Shown here: one piece after another, positions 35,194 through 47,533 of the stretch | Layout: each line of letters begins with the position of its first letter | Numbering within the stretch: the stretch's first letter is position 1 | Source: Typhlomys cinereus | Lineage: Eukaryota; Chordata; Mammalia; Rodentia; Platacanthomyidae | Assembly (NCBI GenBank): GCA_023101885.1 | Contig: JALPQD010000625.1 | Coordinates: forward strand, 391,671-455,670 | Length of the DNA: 64,000 nt | Reading direction: 5' to 3' | Position numbers and translations under genes: made by a program | Notes under the pieces: generated by a model | The model's database searches: none | Told to the model about the DNA's origin: nothing | The model's input: the letters and a program-made list of their open reading frames with translations, nothing else

Positions 35194-36230
35194 TACCAAA
35201 CTCACCCAGCCCACATTGAGACACTCAAAAGTAAACCTATGTAACACAGTAATTCTAAGGATTATGAATAAGAGAGATGGGGTAGGAGGGCCACACCAGA
35301 AACAAGGAGAGAGGGGACCATGTTACAGCAGAGAAAATAGGCCTCCATCAAGGTCTGCAAGTAAGTAATGAGAAACCTGGTTAAGTTCACAGACGTTTGT
35401 TCCTTATCATTTACAACTAAGGGGGTATGATCTCCCCAGAAAGGAAGGGCATATAGTCTCGCAGATAAAAAGTAACCATTTTGCAAATGGGTGATTGACC
35501 CCTCCCTCACTGAGGTTTCCTACTTTTATTACATCTACCCTTGAATGTGCTCTTATAATAAGACTCCAGTTTAACAGCTTTTTGTCTCTGGCCAGGGGGT
35601 GACATACAGTGCCCATCACGATGGAGTGAAGGGCATTGCAGGAGCAGCAAAACTGCAAAAGAAAATCTTCAAACCACAATCCAGAACTTCAGAGACTCTA
35701 TATCAACCACCTAGAACTAGGCCAGACTAAGCTCTCCCCATCCTGAAGCTCAGGGAAATTTGCGGAAGAGGGGGCGGTAAGATTGTAAGAGCACAAGGAT
35801 GGGAGGAGCAATGATTTGCAAGATACTCCACACAAGTTAGGACCGAAGGAATCATAATTGGACTTTGCATGCCCTGCGCAATGTCCAACACATTATTGAC
35901 CTCACAAAGTCTAGCATCTGCGAAAGACACCAAGATCTTTGGAGGCAAGGGATTGACAGCCACAGCAGTGTTCCTGTGCTTAAGGGTAACACAGGGAAGT
36001 GTTCAGGGAAATGCCACTGGGTCCTAGTATGTCATCGGAGAGTAGGGCCCAGAGGAGAGTCAGGCATGCACAAGAAAGGACTCTCTGGGAATTGGGGTGG
36101 GAGGCACTGGGGGATGGGGAGGGAGGGGTTAGGGGAGGGGGTTCGGGGGGAGTAGGAGGGAGGGAGGGAACTGGTGTACCTATTAAGTTTCTATGAGCTG
36201 AAATAATAATAAAAAATGTATAAAAAATTT
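35194..36230 (+). repeat. L1-B 3' UTR with G-rich tract
   Basis: Polypurine block at 36088-36172 with many GGGG runs, then TGGTGTACCTATTAAGTTTC and an AT-rich tail ending at the target-site duplication. Confidence 0.85.
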
Positions 36231-36242
36231 AATACAAATGCT

Positions 36243-36489
36243 CACTCCTGACCATTCTCTAGAATTCCCCTCTGGAATGCCATTTGGCCAGAGGGTCTGC
36301 AAGAAGCCTACATGTTAATAAGAATGTAAACACTGCCTGCTAAATTGCTTTGCTAGTGCCAGTGAGTCAACTGATGTATCTGCACCCAAAGGGAGCTTAT
36401 AACCTCCTTTGTCCTTTGCATATAAAAACTGTGTGGAGACATAACTCCAGGGCTGCACATACATCATCCTACCCATGTGTATAAGCCCT

Positions 36490-36569
<80 letters not shown>

Positions 36570-36675
36570 CCTCTCTTTCTGTCTCTATTTCTCTCTTTTT
36601 CTTTTTAATAAAGCCTCTCAGTTACTATGAATTTTAACTTTTGATCTGTTGTGAATCTTTGGATAACCCCCAAAT
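36243..36675 (+). mobile_element. LTR-like sequence (probable solo LTR, 5' part split by L1-B)
   Basis: TATAAAAA box at 36421-36428, then a (CT)n-expanded stretch and a polyadenylation signal AATAAA at 36607-36612, followed by a U5-like TTTTGATCTGTTGTGAATCT and GGATAACCCCCA end. This is retroviral LTR order. The 5' border is unclear; because L1-B inserted at 36230/36243, the start may lie before 29579. No internal retroviral genes are seen. Confidence 0.5.
36491..36600. repeat. (CT)n microsatellite
   Basis: About 36 uninterrupted CT units (36491-36562), then an imperfect tail. It lies between the TATA and AATAAA of the LTR-like sequence, so it probably expanded inside that element. Confidence 0.95.
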
Positions 36676-37024
36676 CCATGAGTATTACTTTAGACACTTG
36701 AATTCAGTCATGATTATGATCCAGGTAAGGGGCACCTAGAATCTCTGCCCAGGTTTCCTGCACATGGCTATCCATATCTTTCCTAAGAGTTGGAAAGGCT
36801 GCTGTTTACTTAAACAGATTTTCTTTGCAATTCTTTATATATATATATGTATTAATATTATCTCAGCTCATACAAACTTAATAGGTACACCAGTTTCTTC
36901 TCCTTTCATAATATCTACAATATAAACATCGATTTGTGTAATAATGTTTCATAAAGTTTAGAGACTTTCACCTTTTCCGTAAACTATTCTTCTTATAATG
37001 GCTTATTTCAAGTGGCTAGTATTC
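36676..37024. other. Intergenic with short L1-like end
   Basis: 36858-36895 (TCTCAGCTCATACAAACTTA, ATAGGTACACCAGTTTC) matches the extreme 3' end of a minus-strand L1 of the L1-A family, only about 45 bases long. Otherwise nothing identified. Confidence 0.55.
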
Positions 37025-37150
37025 ATGTTGGGCATAGCAACACATGCCTGCAAAAATGCTATTTGAAAGGCTGAGGTAGGCAGATAGTTTGAGTTCTGGA
37101 GTTCAAAATCAACTAGGGGAACGCCTTTCAAGAATGCTACATCAGAGAGT
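37025..37150 (+). mobile_element. B1-like SINE
   Basis: GTTGGGCATAGCAACACATG, GGCTGAGGTAGGCAGATAGT, GAGTTCTGGAGTTCAAAATC: the B1 order, diverged. Confidence 0.7.
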
Positions 37151-37880
37151 TAAAGATAGTAATGAAAAAGAGAAATAATAGAGTTCTCATATTAGTAGTA
37201 TGTCTAAAGAGGGGCCCAAGTGTACCACTGAATCCTCAGTAATACAAAACTCAGATGAATTCATTTGATTGCAGGAACACTTGCATTTCCTCTCTGATTT
37301 GTTCAATGTTAACCTGGTGATTGAAGAGATGTGGGCTAGCCTGGGTTAAGTAGTACTGTAGTTTTACCTTTAATGCTGTGAGCCAATGTTCATGCACAAC
37401 CAGCTTAAGGGACAAAGGAAGCTTTATTTGCATTACAGTTCTGAGGGGATGTAGTTCATTATGCAATATCACATGGATGAAGATATGGCTGGGGACAAGA
37501 GCATGAGGCAGGTTCAGGTCACTGCAGCCACCACGCAGAAGAGGTAGAGAAGAGGAACCAGACAACCAAACCTGAAGGTCCATCCTGTGACTTGAATTCC
37601 TCACAGAGTTGCTATCTCTTGAAGGGCCTACAACCTTCCTGTATGTTAGCAACAGATAAGGATTCAAACACATTTACCCCCCCGAGGCAAAACTCACACT
37701 CAAACTATGACATATAGTAACAAACAGCCTCAAAAGAATGAAAAAGAGAGCCAAACACAAGTTGCAAAATGAAAAAGAAAAAAAAAAAGCTGCAAGAAGA
37801 CTTGGAGCACTCTTATGGAAGCTGTCTTAGAAAAAGATGTCATGACCAGATGAGGTGGAAAACACATGCAATGATTTTGA
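37151..37880. other. Intergenic, no gene recognised
   Basis: 37330-37680 has a scattered resemblance to old rodent repeats but no firm assignment. It separates the tails of L1-B (+) and L1-C (-). Confidence 0.35.
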
Positions 37881-38929
37881 ATTTATTTTTTTTAATATTT
37901 TTATTATTATTTCTGCTCATACAAACTTAATAGGTACACAGATTTTCTCCCTCCCTCCTCCTTCCCCCGAACCCCCTGCTTCCCCTCCTCTCACTTCTCC
38001 CTCCCCATCTCCCAGTGCCTCCCCCGCCAATCCTCAGAGAATCCTTAATGTGTATGCCACACTCTCCTCTGGGCCCTCCTCTCGGATGACGTACAAGAAC
38101 CCAGTGGCATTTCCCTGAATCCTTTCCTGTTTTCCCATTAAGCATAGGAAGACTACTGTGGCTGTCAATCCCTTACCTCCAAGGATCTTGGTGCCTTTAG
38201 CAAATGCTAGACTTTGTAGGGTCAACAGTGTGCTGGACATTGTGCAGGGCATGCAGTCCAATATGATTACTTTGGCCCTAGCTTGTGTGGAGTATCTTGC
38301 ATATCATTGCTCCTCCCATCCTTGTGTTCTTACAATCTTACCGCCCCCTCTTCCGCAAATTTCCCTGAGCTTCAGGATGGGGAGAGATTAGACTGGCCTA
38401 GTTCTAAGTGGTTGATATAGAGTCTCTGATGTTCTGGATTATGGTTCGTTGATTTTCTTTTGCAATTTTGCTGCTCCTGCAATTCCCTTCACTCCATCCT
38501 GATGGGTATTGGATGTCACCCCCTGGCCAGAGATAAAAAGCTATTAAACTAGAGTCTTGTTAGAAGAGTATATTCAAAGGTAGATGTAATAACAGTAGGA
38601 AACTGCAGTGAGTCAGGGATCAATCACCCATTTGCAAAATGCTCACTTTTTATCTGCCAGACTATATGCCCTCCCCTTCTGGTGAGATCACACCCCCTCC
38701 AGTTTTAAATGATCAGGAAAGAAAGTCTGTGAACTTAACCAGATGTCTCATTACTTACTTGCAGTCCTTGATGGAGGCCTATTTTGTCTGCTGTTACATG
38801 GTCTCCTCTCTCCTTTTAGCTGGTGTGGCCCTCCTACCCCATCCCTCCTGTTCATAATCCTTGAAATTACTGTGGGTATTACAGAGATTTATTTTTAAGT
38901 GTCTCTAGGTGGGCTAGGTGGGTTTGATA

Positions 38930-41900
38930 CTAGGAGCCACCTATTAAGGCGTACATATGGCGCTTAATTTTCTGGGTTTGGGATACTTTGCTTAATATAA
39001 TTGTTTCTAATGACATCCATTTCCCGGCAAATTCCAGTAATTCATCATTTTTGATGGCTGAGTAGTACTCCATTGTATAGATGTACCACTTTTCCTTATC
39101 TACTCGTCAACTGTTGGACATTTAGGTTGATTCCATGACTTTGCTATTGTAACAGTGCCCCTATGAACATGGTCGTGCATGTGCTATCGAGGTGAACCTC
39201 TGCTGTATGGAGGGTTATTCCCAAAAGTGGAATAGCAGGGTCATATGGCATTCAATCTTTCATTTCTTTAAGAATCTCCAGACGGATCGCCAGAATAGTT
39301 GTATGAGCCTGCATTCCCGCCAACAATGTAGGAGAGTTCCCCTCTCTCCACATCTTCTCCAGCATTTGGTGTTTTTTTGTATTGTGGATTTTTGCCATCC
39401 TGACTGGGGTGAGATGATATCTCAGGGAAGTTTTGATTTGCATGTCCCTTATGGCTAAGGAAGTGGAACATTTTTTAATATATTTGTTGGACATTTTAAT
39501 TTCATCCCTGGTAAAGTTTCTTTTAAGCTCCAGAGCCCGTTTTTTAATTGGGCCATTACTTTCCTGGGTGTATAGTTTTCTAAGTTCTTTGTGCACTCTG
39601 GATAATAGAGCTCTATCAGACATGAGGTTAGTAAAGATTTTCTCCCATTCTGTGTGTTGCCTTTGAGCTCCTGTTACAATCTCTTTATATGAACAGAAGC
39701 TCTTTAATTTCACAAGATCCCAACTGTTGAGAGTTGGGGGCAGTGACTGTGCCATTGGATGTCTGTTTAGGAACTGTTGGCCTAGCCCAATCAGCTCCAG
39801 GAAGTTCCCTACCCTTTCACCTATGTTTTTTATAGTCTGCCTTATATCGAGGTCCTTAATCCATTTGGAATTAATTTTTGTACATGGTGACAAGTACAGG
39901 TACAGTTTTAATTTTCTGCATGTGAAGATCCAGTTTTGCCAGCACCATTTGTTGAAGATATTTTTCTTTTTCCATTGGATTTTTTGGGCCACTTTGTCAA
40001 AGATCAAATGGCTATAATTTTGTGGGCTTATATCTGGGTCTTCAACACTTATCCATTGATCTGTGTGTCTATTTTGGAGCCAGTACCAGACTGTTTTTAT
40101 AACTATGGATTTATAGTATAGACTAAGTTTTGGTATGGTGATATCTCCAACAGTGTTTTTGTTACTCAGGATTGTCTTTGCTATCCTGGGTCTTTTGTGC
40201 CTCCATATGAACTTTGAGATTGTTTGGTCAAATTCTTTAAAAAATTGCTTTGGGATTTTAATTCGTATAGCATTGAATTTGGATACTGCCTTCCTAGGAT
40301 GGTCATTTTTACTCTGTTGATTCTGCAATCCAGGAACATGGGAGATCTTTCCACATTCTGGTGTCTTCTGCTATTTCTTTCTTTAGGATTATAAAGTTTT
40401 CATTGTAAAGGTCTTTTACCTCCTTGGTTAGGTTTATCCAAGGTATTTCATTTTTTTAGGGGCTATAGTAAATGGGATTGAGTCTCTCAGGGCTTTTTCA
40501 CTTCTGTCATTCTGGGCATATAAGAAGGCCACTGATTTTTGTACATTTATTTTGTATCCTGACACCCGGCTGAATTTCTTTATTAGTTCCAGGTACTTCC
40601 TTGTGGAGTTTTTGGGATCACTAAGGTATAGGATCACATCATCTGCAAATAGAGATAGCTTGACTTCTTCCTAGCCTGTTTGAATCCCTTTTTTTTTTAA
40701 TTTTTTTAAATTATTATTATTTTATTCAATTGTGCGTGTGTGTGTGCGCGTGCGCGTGTGTGCGCGTGCGCGCGCGTGTGTGTGTGTGTAGAATCACGGG
40801 TGGGCGAATTCGGGAACCACCATGGACGCTTCCACCTCCTTGTTTACTCTGCCCCAGGATTCACAGGCTCCGCCCTACCAGGACCAGAAACGCAGGCCGC
40901 TGCCCCTGCTTCCGCCCAGCATCTATACATGGGGTCTAGGAACCGAACTCAGGACCTTCCGCCTGCAAGACAGAGGCTTAACCCCTGAGCTACCTCTCCA
41001 GCCCCTGAATCCCTTTTATGTCCCTTTCTTGTCTTATGGCTTCAGCTAAGACTTCAAGTACAATATTGAAAAGAAGTAGTGACAGTGAACAACCTTGTCT
41101 AGTTCCTGATCGAAGTGGGAATGCTTCAAGTTTTTCCCCATTGAGTATAATCCTTGCTGTTGGCTTGTTGTATACAGCTTTTATTATATTGATAAAGGTT
41201 TCTTCCATTCCAACCTTCTTTAGGGTTTTGATCATAAAGGGCTGTTGGATCTTGTCAAAAGCTTTTTCTGCATCTATCGAGAGTATCATGTGGTCTTGAA
41301 CTTTGGACTGCTTTACATGGTGAATTACATTTATTGATTTGAGAATGTTGAACCAACCTTGTGTGCCTGGGATAAAACCTACTTGACCCCCGTGAATGAT
41401 CTTTTTGATATGTTTTTGAATCCAATTTGCTAAGACTTTGTTGAGAATCTATGCATCTGTGTTCATCGGAGAGATTCGCCTATAGTTTTCTTTTTTAAGC
41501 TTATCTTTATTAGGTTTTGGGATTAAGACGATATTAGCTTCATAGAAAGAATTTGGTAGTGTTCCTTCCTTTGCTATTTGTGGAATAGTTTAAGGAGTAT
41601 TGGTGTTATTAACTCCTTAAATGTCTGGTAGAACTCTATGCTGAATCCATCTGGTCCAGGACATTTTTAAGTGGGAAGATTCGAGATTTTTTTCCTCAAT
41701 TTCCTTATATGTTATAGGACTATTTAAATAATTTTCAACTTCCTGATTCAATTTAGGTAAGTTGTGTTTACTTAGGAATTCATCCATCTCTTTTGTGATG
41801 TCATATTTCACAGAGTATTTGTTTTTGAAATATGATGTTATAATTCTCTGGATTTCTTGGGTATCAGTAGTGATAACTCCATTTTCATTTCTAATTTGGT

Positions 41901-43065
41901 TAATTTGTATTTTCTCTCTCTTCCTTTTGGTTAGTTTAACTAGGGGTGTATCAATCTTATTGATTTTTTCAAAGAACCAGCTTTTTGACTGGTTGATTTT
42001 CTCTATCATTTTCCTAATCTCGATTTCAGATATTTCTCCCCTTATTTTGCTAATCTCCTTCTATCTACTGCTTTTGGGATCAGATTGCTCTAGTATTTCT
42101 AAAGCTTTAAGCTATATTGTTAAATTGTTTATTTCTGATGTTTCCATTTTTTTTGATGTATGCATTAAGAGCTATGAACTTACCTCTTAGGACAGCTTTC
42201 ATTATGTCCCAGAGATTTTGGTAAGTTGTATTTTCATTATCGTTCACTTTCAGGAAATCTGGAATTTCCTTTGTATTTTCTTCCTGAATCCAATTCTCAT
42301 TCAGCTTCATAGTGTTAAGTTTCCACGAGTTAGTGTATTTTTTGTTGCTTGTTGTGTTGTGGATGTCAAGCTTTATGCCATGGTGATCTGACAGGGTGCA
42401 GGCTAGAATTTCAACGTTCCTGTATATGTGGAGATTCATTTTGTGGACCAATATGTGATCTATTTTGGAGAAAGTTCCATGTGCTGCTGAGAAAAATGTG
42501 TATTCTTTGGTGCGTGATGCAAAGTTCGAAGAGATCTGTACGGTCCATTAGTAGGGTTTGGTTAAGCTCCAAAGTGTCTCTGTTAAGTTTTTTACCTGTA
42601 GATCTATCCCATGTTGAGAGGAAGGTATTGAAATCCCTGAGGATTATCATTTTGGGATTGATTTCTCACTTTAGACGTTGTAGGGTTTGCTAAATGAATG
42701 TTGGGGGGGCGTATTGGTTGCATATATAATCAATATTGTGAAGTTTTCCTGGTGTATTGTACCTGTGACTAAAATGTAGTATCCATCCATGTCTCGTATG
42801 ATTTTCTTTGGTTTGAAGTCCACTTTTTCTGATAGCATAATGGCTATCCCTGCCTGTTTTCTGCTTCCATTAGCTTGTAGAATTGTTGACGAGCCTTTAT
42901 TTTTAGGTCATGCCTATCTTTTGTGGTGAGATGCGTTTCCTGCTGGCAGCAGATTGATGGATTGGGATTTTCAGTCCAAATTTGTAATCTGTGTCTCCTG
43001 ATTGGTGAGTTAATTCCATTAACATTTAGTGTTATAATGGAGAAACTATTTTTAATTCCAGACAT
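38930..43065 (-). pseudogene. L1-C ORF2, disrupted
   Basis: Opens MSGIKNSFSII at 43065 and ends with the LIGGS-type C-terminus at 38930. Segments seen in order: endonuclease QQETHLTTKD, middle domain [17 protein letters not shown] segment [18 protein letters not shown]-terminal FKTLK-region and LLAGMQAH-type knuckle (shifted). Many stops and frame changes, plus the SINE between the RT motif blocks. Only the 38.9-40.3 kb third keeps a long open frame (39252-40328). Confidence 0.9.
40693..41005 (-). mobile_element. tRNA-derived SINE (DIP-like), copy 5, inside L1-C ORF2
   Basis: Minus orientation. Target-site duplication TGAATCCCTTTT at 40681-40692 and 41006-41017. The dinucleotide section is a mixed TG/CG tract (GTGCGCGTGCGCGTGTGTGC), so it is CpG-rich in contrast to the pure TG tracts of the other copies. 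Confidence 0.93.
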
Positions 43066-43115
43066 TTATTATGATTAGTAATTTTTGTAAGTATATTGCT
43101 TCGCTTTTAATGGTG

Positions 43116-44173
43116 TTATACTTGCCTTCTGTTCTCCTGGATATGCCTGTTTTTTTCTTCAAGTTGTGTATCATTTCTAGCATTTTTTGAAGGCCTGTTT
43201 TGGTGGACATGTATCCCTTCAAGTTGTCTTTATGTTGGAAGATATTTCTTTCTCCCTCGATCATGTTGGATAGTTTTGCGGGGTATATCAGCCTGGGTTG
43301 ATATTTTTGCTCATTCAATACTTGAAGTATGTCTCTCCAAGCTCTTTTTGCTTTTACTGTTTCAACTGAGAAGTCATTTGTTATTTTAATAGGTTTACCT
43401 TTAAAAGTGACTTGTTTTTTCTCTCTTGAAGCTCTCAGCACCAGTTCTTTATCTTGAATGTGGAGTGTTTTAACTATTATTTGCTGTGGCGAGCTTCTGT
43501 TTTGGTCATATCTGTTTGGGGTGCAGAATGCCTCTTGTATATGTATGGGCCTCTCTTTTCTTAGATAAGGAAAGTTTTCCTTGATGATCGTTTGAAAAAT
43601 TTCCTCAGGGGTGGTATTTTGGGATTCTTGCTCTGGTATTCCATAAATACGCATGTTAAGCTTCTTCAGAGTGTCCCATATCTCTTGAATATTTCTCTGA
43701 AGTATCTTTTTGGCTTTAACAACCTCTTCCATTGAGCTGGTTAATACTCCCCCTTTATCTACAAGGTCTGAAATTCTGTTTTCTGCTTCTTAGTTCTGCT
43801 GATAAGACTGTTGAGTTCTGGGTTGAAGATAACTTGTCTTTTAGCTAAGTTTTAAACTCTGCTTGAGTCTTTTTTAATTGCTCTATGCCTGTTTTTGTTT
43901 CTTGCACTGTTTATCTCAACTCCTCCAAGTGTCTGTTGTGTTCCTCTTCAAAGTGATTGATGTGGTCATTTAATTCCTCCCTGATTTCCTCTTTCATAGT
44001 ATTGAAAATGGTAATGATCATGTTTTGAAAGTCGTTATCCTGGGTCAGGCTTTCTTGGCCATTTTCCGTGGGTTTGTTCTTGTTGGAGTCTAACATTATG
44101 GGATTAATTCCTTCAGTGGGAGATTTGTTTACTTGAGTGTTGTTTCTCATGGATTTGCACTTGACTTGGGCAT
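43116..44173 (-). pseudogene. L1-C ORF1, disrupted
   Basis: Begins MPKSSA-like at 44173 (shifted against SKCKSMRNN, which reads from 44150) and ends RKYN, where the sister copies have RRQV and a stop. RRM-like part NMRIYGIPEQE and IHIQEAFCTPNRYDQNRSS are clear (43052-43732 open frame). The coiled-coil half has several shifts. Confidence 0.85.
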
Positions 44174-44330
44174 TGTTGTTTTAACTCTTTAGGTCTTCTT
44201 TCAATTTTTGTGCATTTTTCACTGAATTGACTTATTTGCCCTGGGGTTCTGGGGGTGGGCGGGGGCGAAGCTTACCTAGGTAGAGGTGAGTCCTGGCTGG
44301 AGCATGGGCGGGGCAGGAGTAGGGGAAAGG

Positions 44331-46440
44331 GTAGTATGGGAACACTATTATGACTGTTAATCTCTAGCCTCTAAGGATCTTAGTGCCTGTGATCAATGCG
44401 AGACTTTGTAGGGTCATTGATGTGTCGGTCATTGCACAGGTCATGCAAAGTACAAATAAGGCTACTTCAGCCCTAACTTGTGTGGAATATCTTGCATACC
44501 GTTGCTCCTCCCCATCCTTAGGCTCTTACAATCTTACTGCCCCCTTTTCCACAAGTTCCCCCAGATTTAGGATGGGAAGAGATTAGGCTGGTCTGGTTCC
44601 ATGTGATTAATGTAGGATTTCTGATGTTCTGGTTTCTTGTTGTTTTCAGTTTTGCTTTTCCTGCACTGCCCTTGGCACCATTCTGATTAGTATTGGAGGT
44701 CATCTCCCAGTCAGAGAAAAAAAGTTGTTTGAACTGAGTCTTACTATAAGAGTAGATTCAAAGATAGATGGAATAGGAGTAGGACCAAACAATGAGGGGT
44801 GCTCAGTCTCTTATTTGCAGGAGGGTTGCCATCTATCTGCCAGACTCTATGCCTTCCCTGATTGGTGAGATCAAGCCCCTTCAATCGTAAGGGGCTAGGA
44901 AGGAAAGTGAATGAGCTTAACCAGATATCTTGCTACTTACTTGCAGTACTTGATGGTGATTTATTTTCTCTACTGTAGAATGATCCCCTCTTTCCTTATT
45001 TCTAGAGGATTCCTCCTTCCCTTTCCCTGCTGTTTATAATTTTGTAATTACTGTAGGTATTACAGAGATTTATCTTTGAATATGTCACTATGTGGGTTTG
45101 GTACTATGATCCACCTATGAGGGAATTAATATGCTGCCTAATTTTCTGTGTCTCGGATGATTCACTCAATATTATTTTTTCTAATTCCATCCATTTCCCA
45201 ACACATTTCATTAATTCATCTTTTTTAATGGCTGAGTAGTATTACATTTTATAAATGTACCACATTTTCCCTATCCATCGTCAACTATTAGGCATTTGGG
45301 TTGATTCCCTGTCTTTGCTATTGTAAACAGTGCTGCCATGAAAATGGCTGTGCTTGTGTCACTGAGGTGAATTTTTGCTGTATGGGGGATTATTCCCAAA
45401 AGTGGAATAGCAGGGTCTTATGTGATTTCAATCTTTAACTTTTTAAAACCACCTGACTGATCACCAGAGTGCTTGTATGAGCCTGCATTCCCACCAGTAA
45501 CGTAGGAGAGTTCCCTTCTCGTCTCATCTTCACCATTTGGTGTTGTTTGTATCACTTATTTATGCCATCCTGACCAAGGTGAGATGATATCTCAAGGAGG
45601 TTTTGATTTGCATTTCCCTGATGGCTAAGGATGTGGAGCATTTTTAATATATTTGTTAGACATGTCAATATCGTCCCAGGACAAGTTTCTTGAGTTCCAA
45701 GGCCCAATTTTTAATTGGGCCATTTGTTTCCTTCATGTTTAATTTTCTAAGTTCTATGTGCACTCTGCATAATAAAGCTCCCTTAGATGTGTGGTTACTG
45801 TAGATTTTGTCCCATTCTGTGGGTTGCCTTTTTGGTCATTTTACAATCACTTTATCTGAGGAGAAGCTCTTTAATTTCATGAGATCCCATTTGTTGAGTG
45901 TAGGTTCTAGTGACTGTGCTATTGGATTTCCGTTTAGGAAATGTTGGCCTCGTTCAATCAACTCGAGGGAGTTCCTGACCCTTTCAACTAGGGATTTTTT
46001 AGTCTCTGGCCTAATAATGAAGTCCTTGATCTATTTGGAATTAATTTTTGTATGTGGTAGTATGTACGGGTCCAGTTTTAATCTTCTGCCAGTTTTGCCA
46101 TCACCATTTTTTGAAGATGCTATTCTTTGTCCATTGGAGTTTTTGGGTCCCTTTGTCCAAGATCAATTTAGCCAGAGGTGTATCAATCTTATTGATTTTT
46201 CCAAAGAATCAACTTTTTGACTGGTAGATTCTCTGTATCATTTTCCTTATCTCAATTTTGGATATTTCTCCTCTGATTTTCCTAATCTCTTCTACTTATT
46301 TTGAGATTGGATTGTTCTTGTTTCTCTAAAGCTTTAAGATGCATTGTTAAGTTATTTATTTGTGATGTTTCGATTTTTTGATGTAGGCATTAATGGCTAC
46401 AAACATACTTCTTAGGATAGCTTTCATTGTGCCCCAGAGA
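44331..46440 (-). mobile_element. L1-D: 5'-truncated L1 with an internal deletion
   Basis: Sense order on the minus strand: ORF2 middle domain (46440-46165), then directly the ORF2 C-terminal third (46160-45080) and part of the 3' UTR (45080-44345). About 1.6 kb containing the RT is missing at about 46163 compared with L1-E. The 3'-most part of its 3' UTR is also absent where L1-C begins. More diverged than L1-C and L1-E. Confidence 0.8.
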
Positions 46441-46529
46441 TTTTTTTTTTTAATTTTAGGCAGAGTTTTATTTGTGCACAACCATAAATTCTAAGCTAGG
46501 ATGTCAATACATTATTAGCATAAGAACTA
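46441..46529. other. Short spacer between L1-D and L1-E
   Basis: About 90 bases of non-L1 sequence (AGGCAGAGTTTTATTTGTGC and following). Nothing else identified. Confidence 0.5.
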
Positions 46530-47533
46530 TTTTCTTTTTTTATTATTTTCAGCTCATACAAACTTATTAGGTATACCAGTTCCCTCCCTCCCTCCTCCTC
46601 CCCCCGTACCCCCTGTTCCCCCTCCCCACCCTTCTCCCTCCCCATCCCCCAGTGCCTCCCACCCCAATTCCCAGAGAGTCCTTTCTTGTGTGTGTCTGAT
46701 TTTCCTCTGGGCCCTCCTCTCCGATGACATACAAGGACCCAGTGGCCTTTCCCGAACCCTTTCCCATGTTCCCCTTAGATATAGGGACACTGCTGTGGCT
46801 GCCAATCCTTTGCCTCCAAGGATCTTGGTGCCTTTACCAGATGCTAGACTTTGTGAGGTCAACAGTGTGTTGGACAATGAGCAGGGCATGCAAAGTCCAA
46901 TCATGATTGCTTCAGCCCTAACTAGTATAGAGTATCTTACATATCATTGCTCCTCCCATCCTTATGCTCTTACACTCTTACTGCCCCCTCTTCCGCAAAT
47001 TTCCCTGAGCTTCAAGATGGGGAGAGACTAAGCTGGCCTAGTTCTTGGTGGTTGATATAGAGTCTCTGAAGTTCTGGATTGTGGTTTGTTGATTTTCTTT
47101 TGCAGTTATGCTGCTCCTGCAATGCCCTTCACTGCATCCTGGTGGGCATTGTATGTTACCCCCATGGCCAGAGACAAAAAGCTGTTAGAGTCTTGTGATA
47201 AAAGCACATTCAAAGGTAGATGTAATAAAAGTGGGAAACCACAGTGAGGGAGGGGTCTATCACCCATTTGCAAAATTGTTACTTTTTATCTGCCAGACTA
47301 TATGCCCTCCTCTTCTGGTGAGATCACTCCCCCTCAGTAGTAAATGATCAGGAACAAAAGTCTGTGAACTTAATCAGATGTCTCATTACTTATTTGGTCC
47401 TTGGTGGAGGCCTATTTTCCCTGCTATAACATGGTCCCTTCTCTCCTTGTTTCTGGTGTGGCCCTCCTACCCCATCCCTCCTGTTCATAATCCTTGCAAT
47501 TACTGTCTCTAGGTGGGCTGGGTTGGTTTGGTA

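Larger units (their letters stand above)
29591..36230 (+). mobile_element. L1-B: full-length LINE-1 with target-site duplication
   Basis: Flanked by AATACAAATGCT at 29579-29590 and 36231-36242, so both ends are exact. It contains two 5' UTR units, ORF1, ORF2 and a G-rich 3' UTR; a SINE lies inside ORF2. Without the SINE it is about 6.3 kb. The 5' end falls at the CCTTCCCCC monomer start, as in L1-A. Confidence 0.96.
37885..44330 (-). mobile_element. L1-C: near full-length LINE-1
   Basis: Minus strand. 3' end at about 37885 (TTTTATTATTATTTCTGCTC), C-rich complement of the polypurine tract at 37945-38030, ORF2, ORF1 and a 5' UTR at 44190-44330 with CTAGGTAAGCTTCGC on the sense strand. It holds a SINE at 40693-41005. 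It abuts L1-D without any spacer. No target-site duplication found. Confidence 0.93.

Noticed and set aside
46100..46220. Splicing as the cause of the L1-D internal gap
   Set aside because: Neither edge shows GT or AG in the inferred parent sequence.
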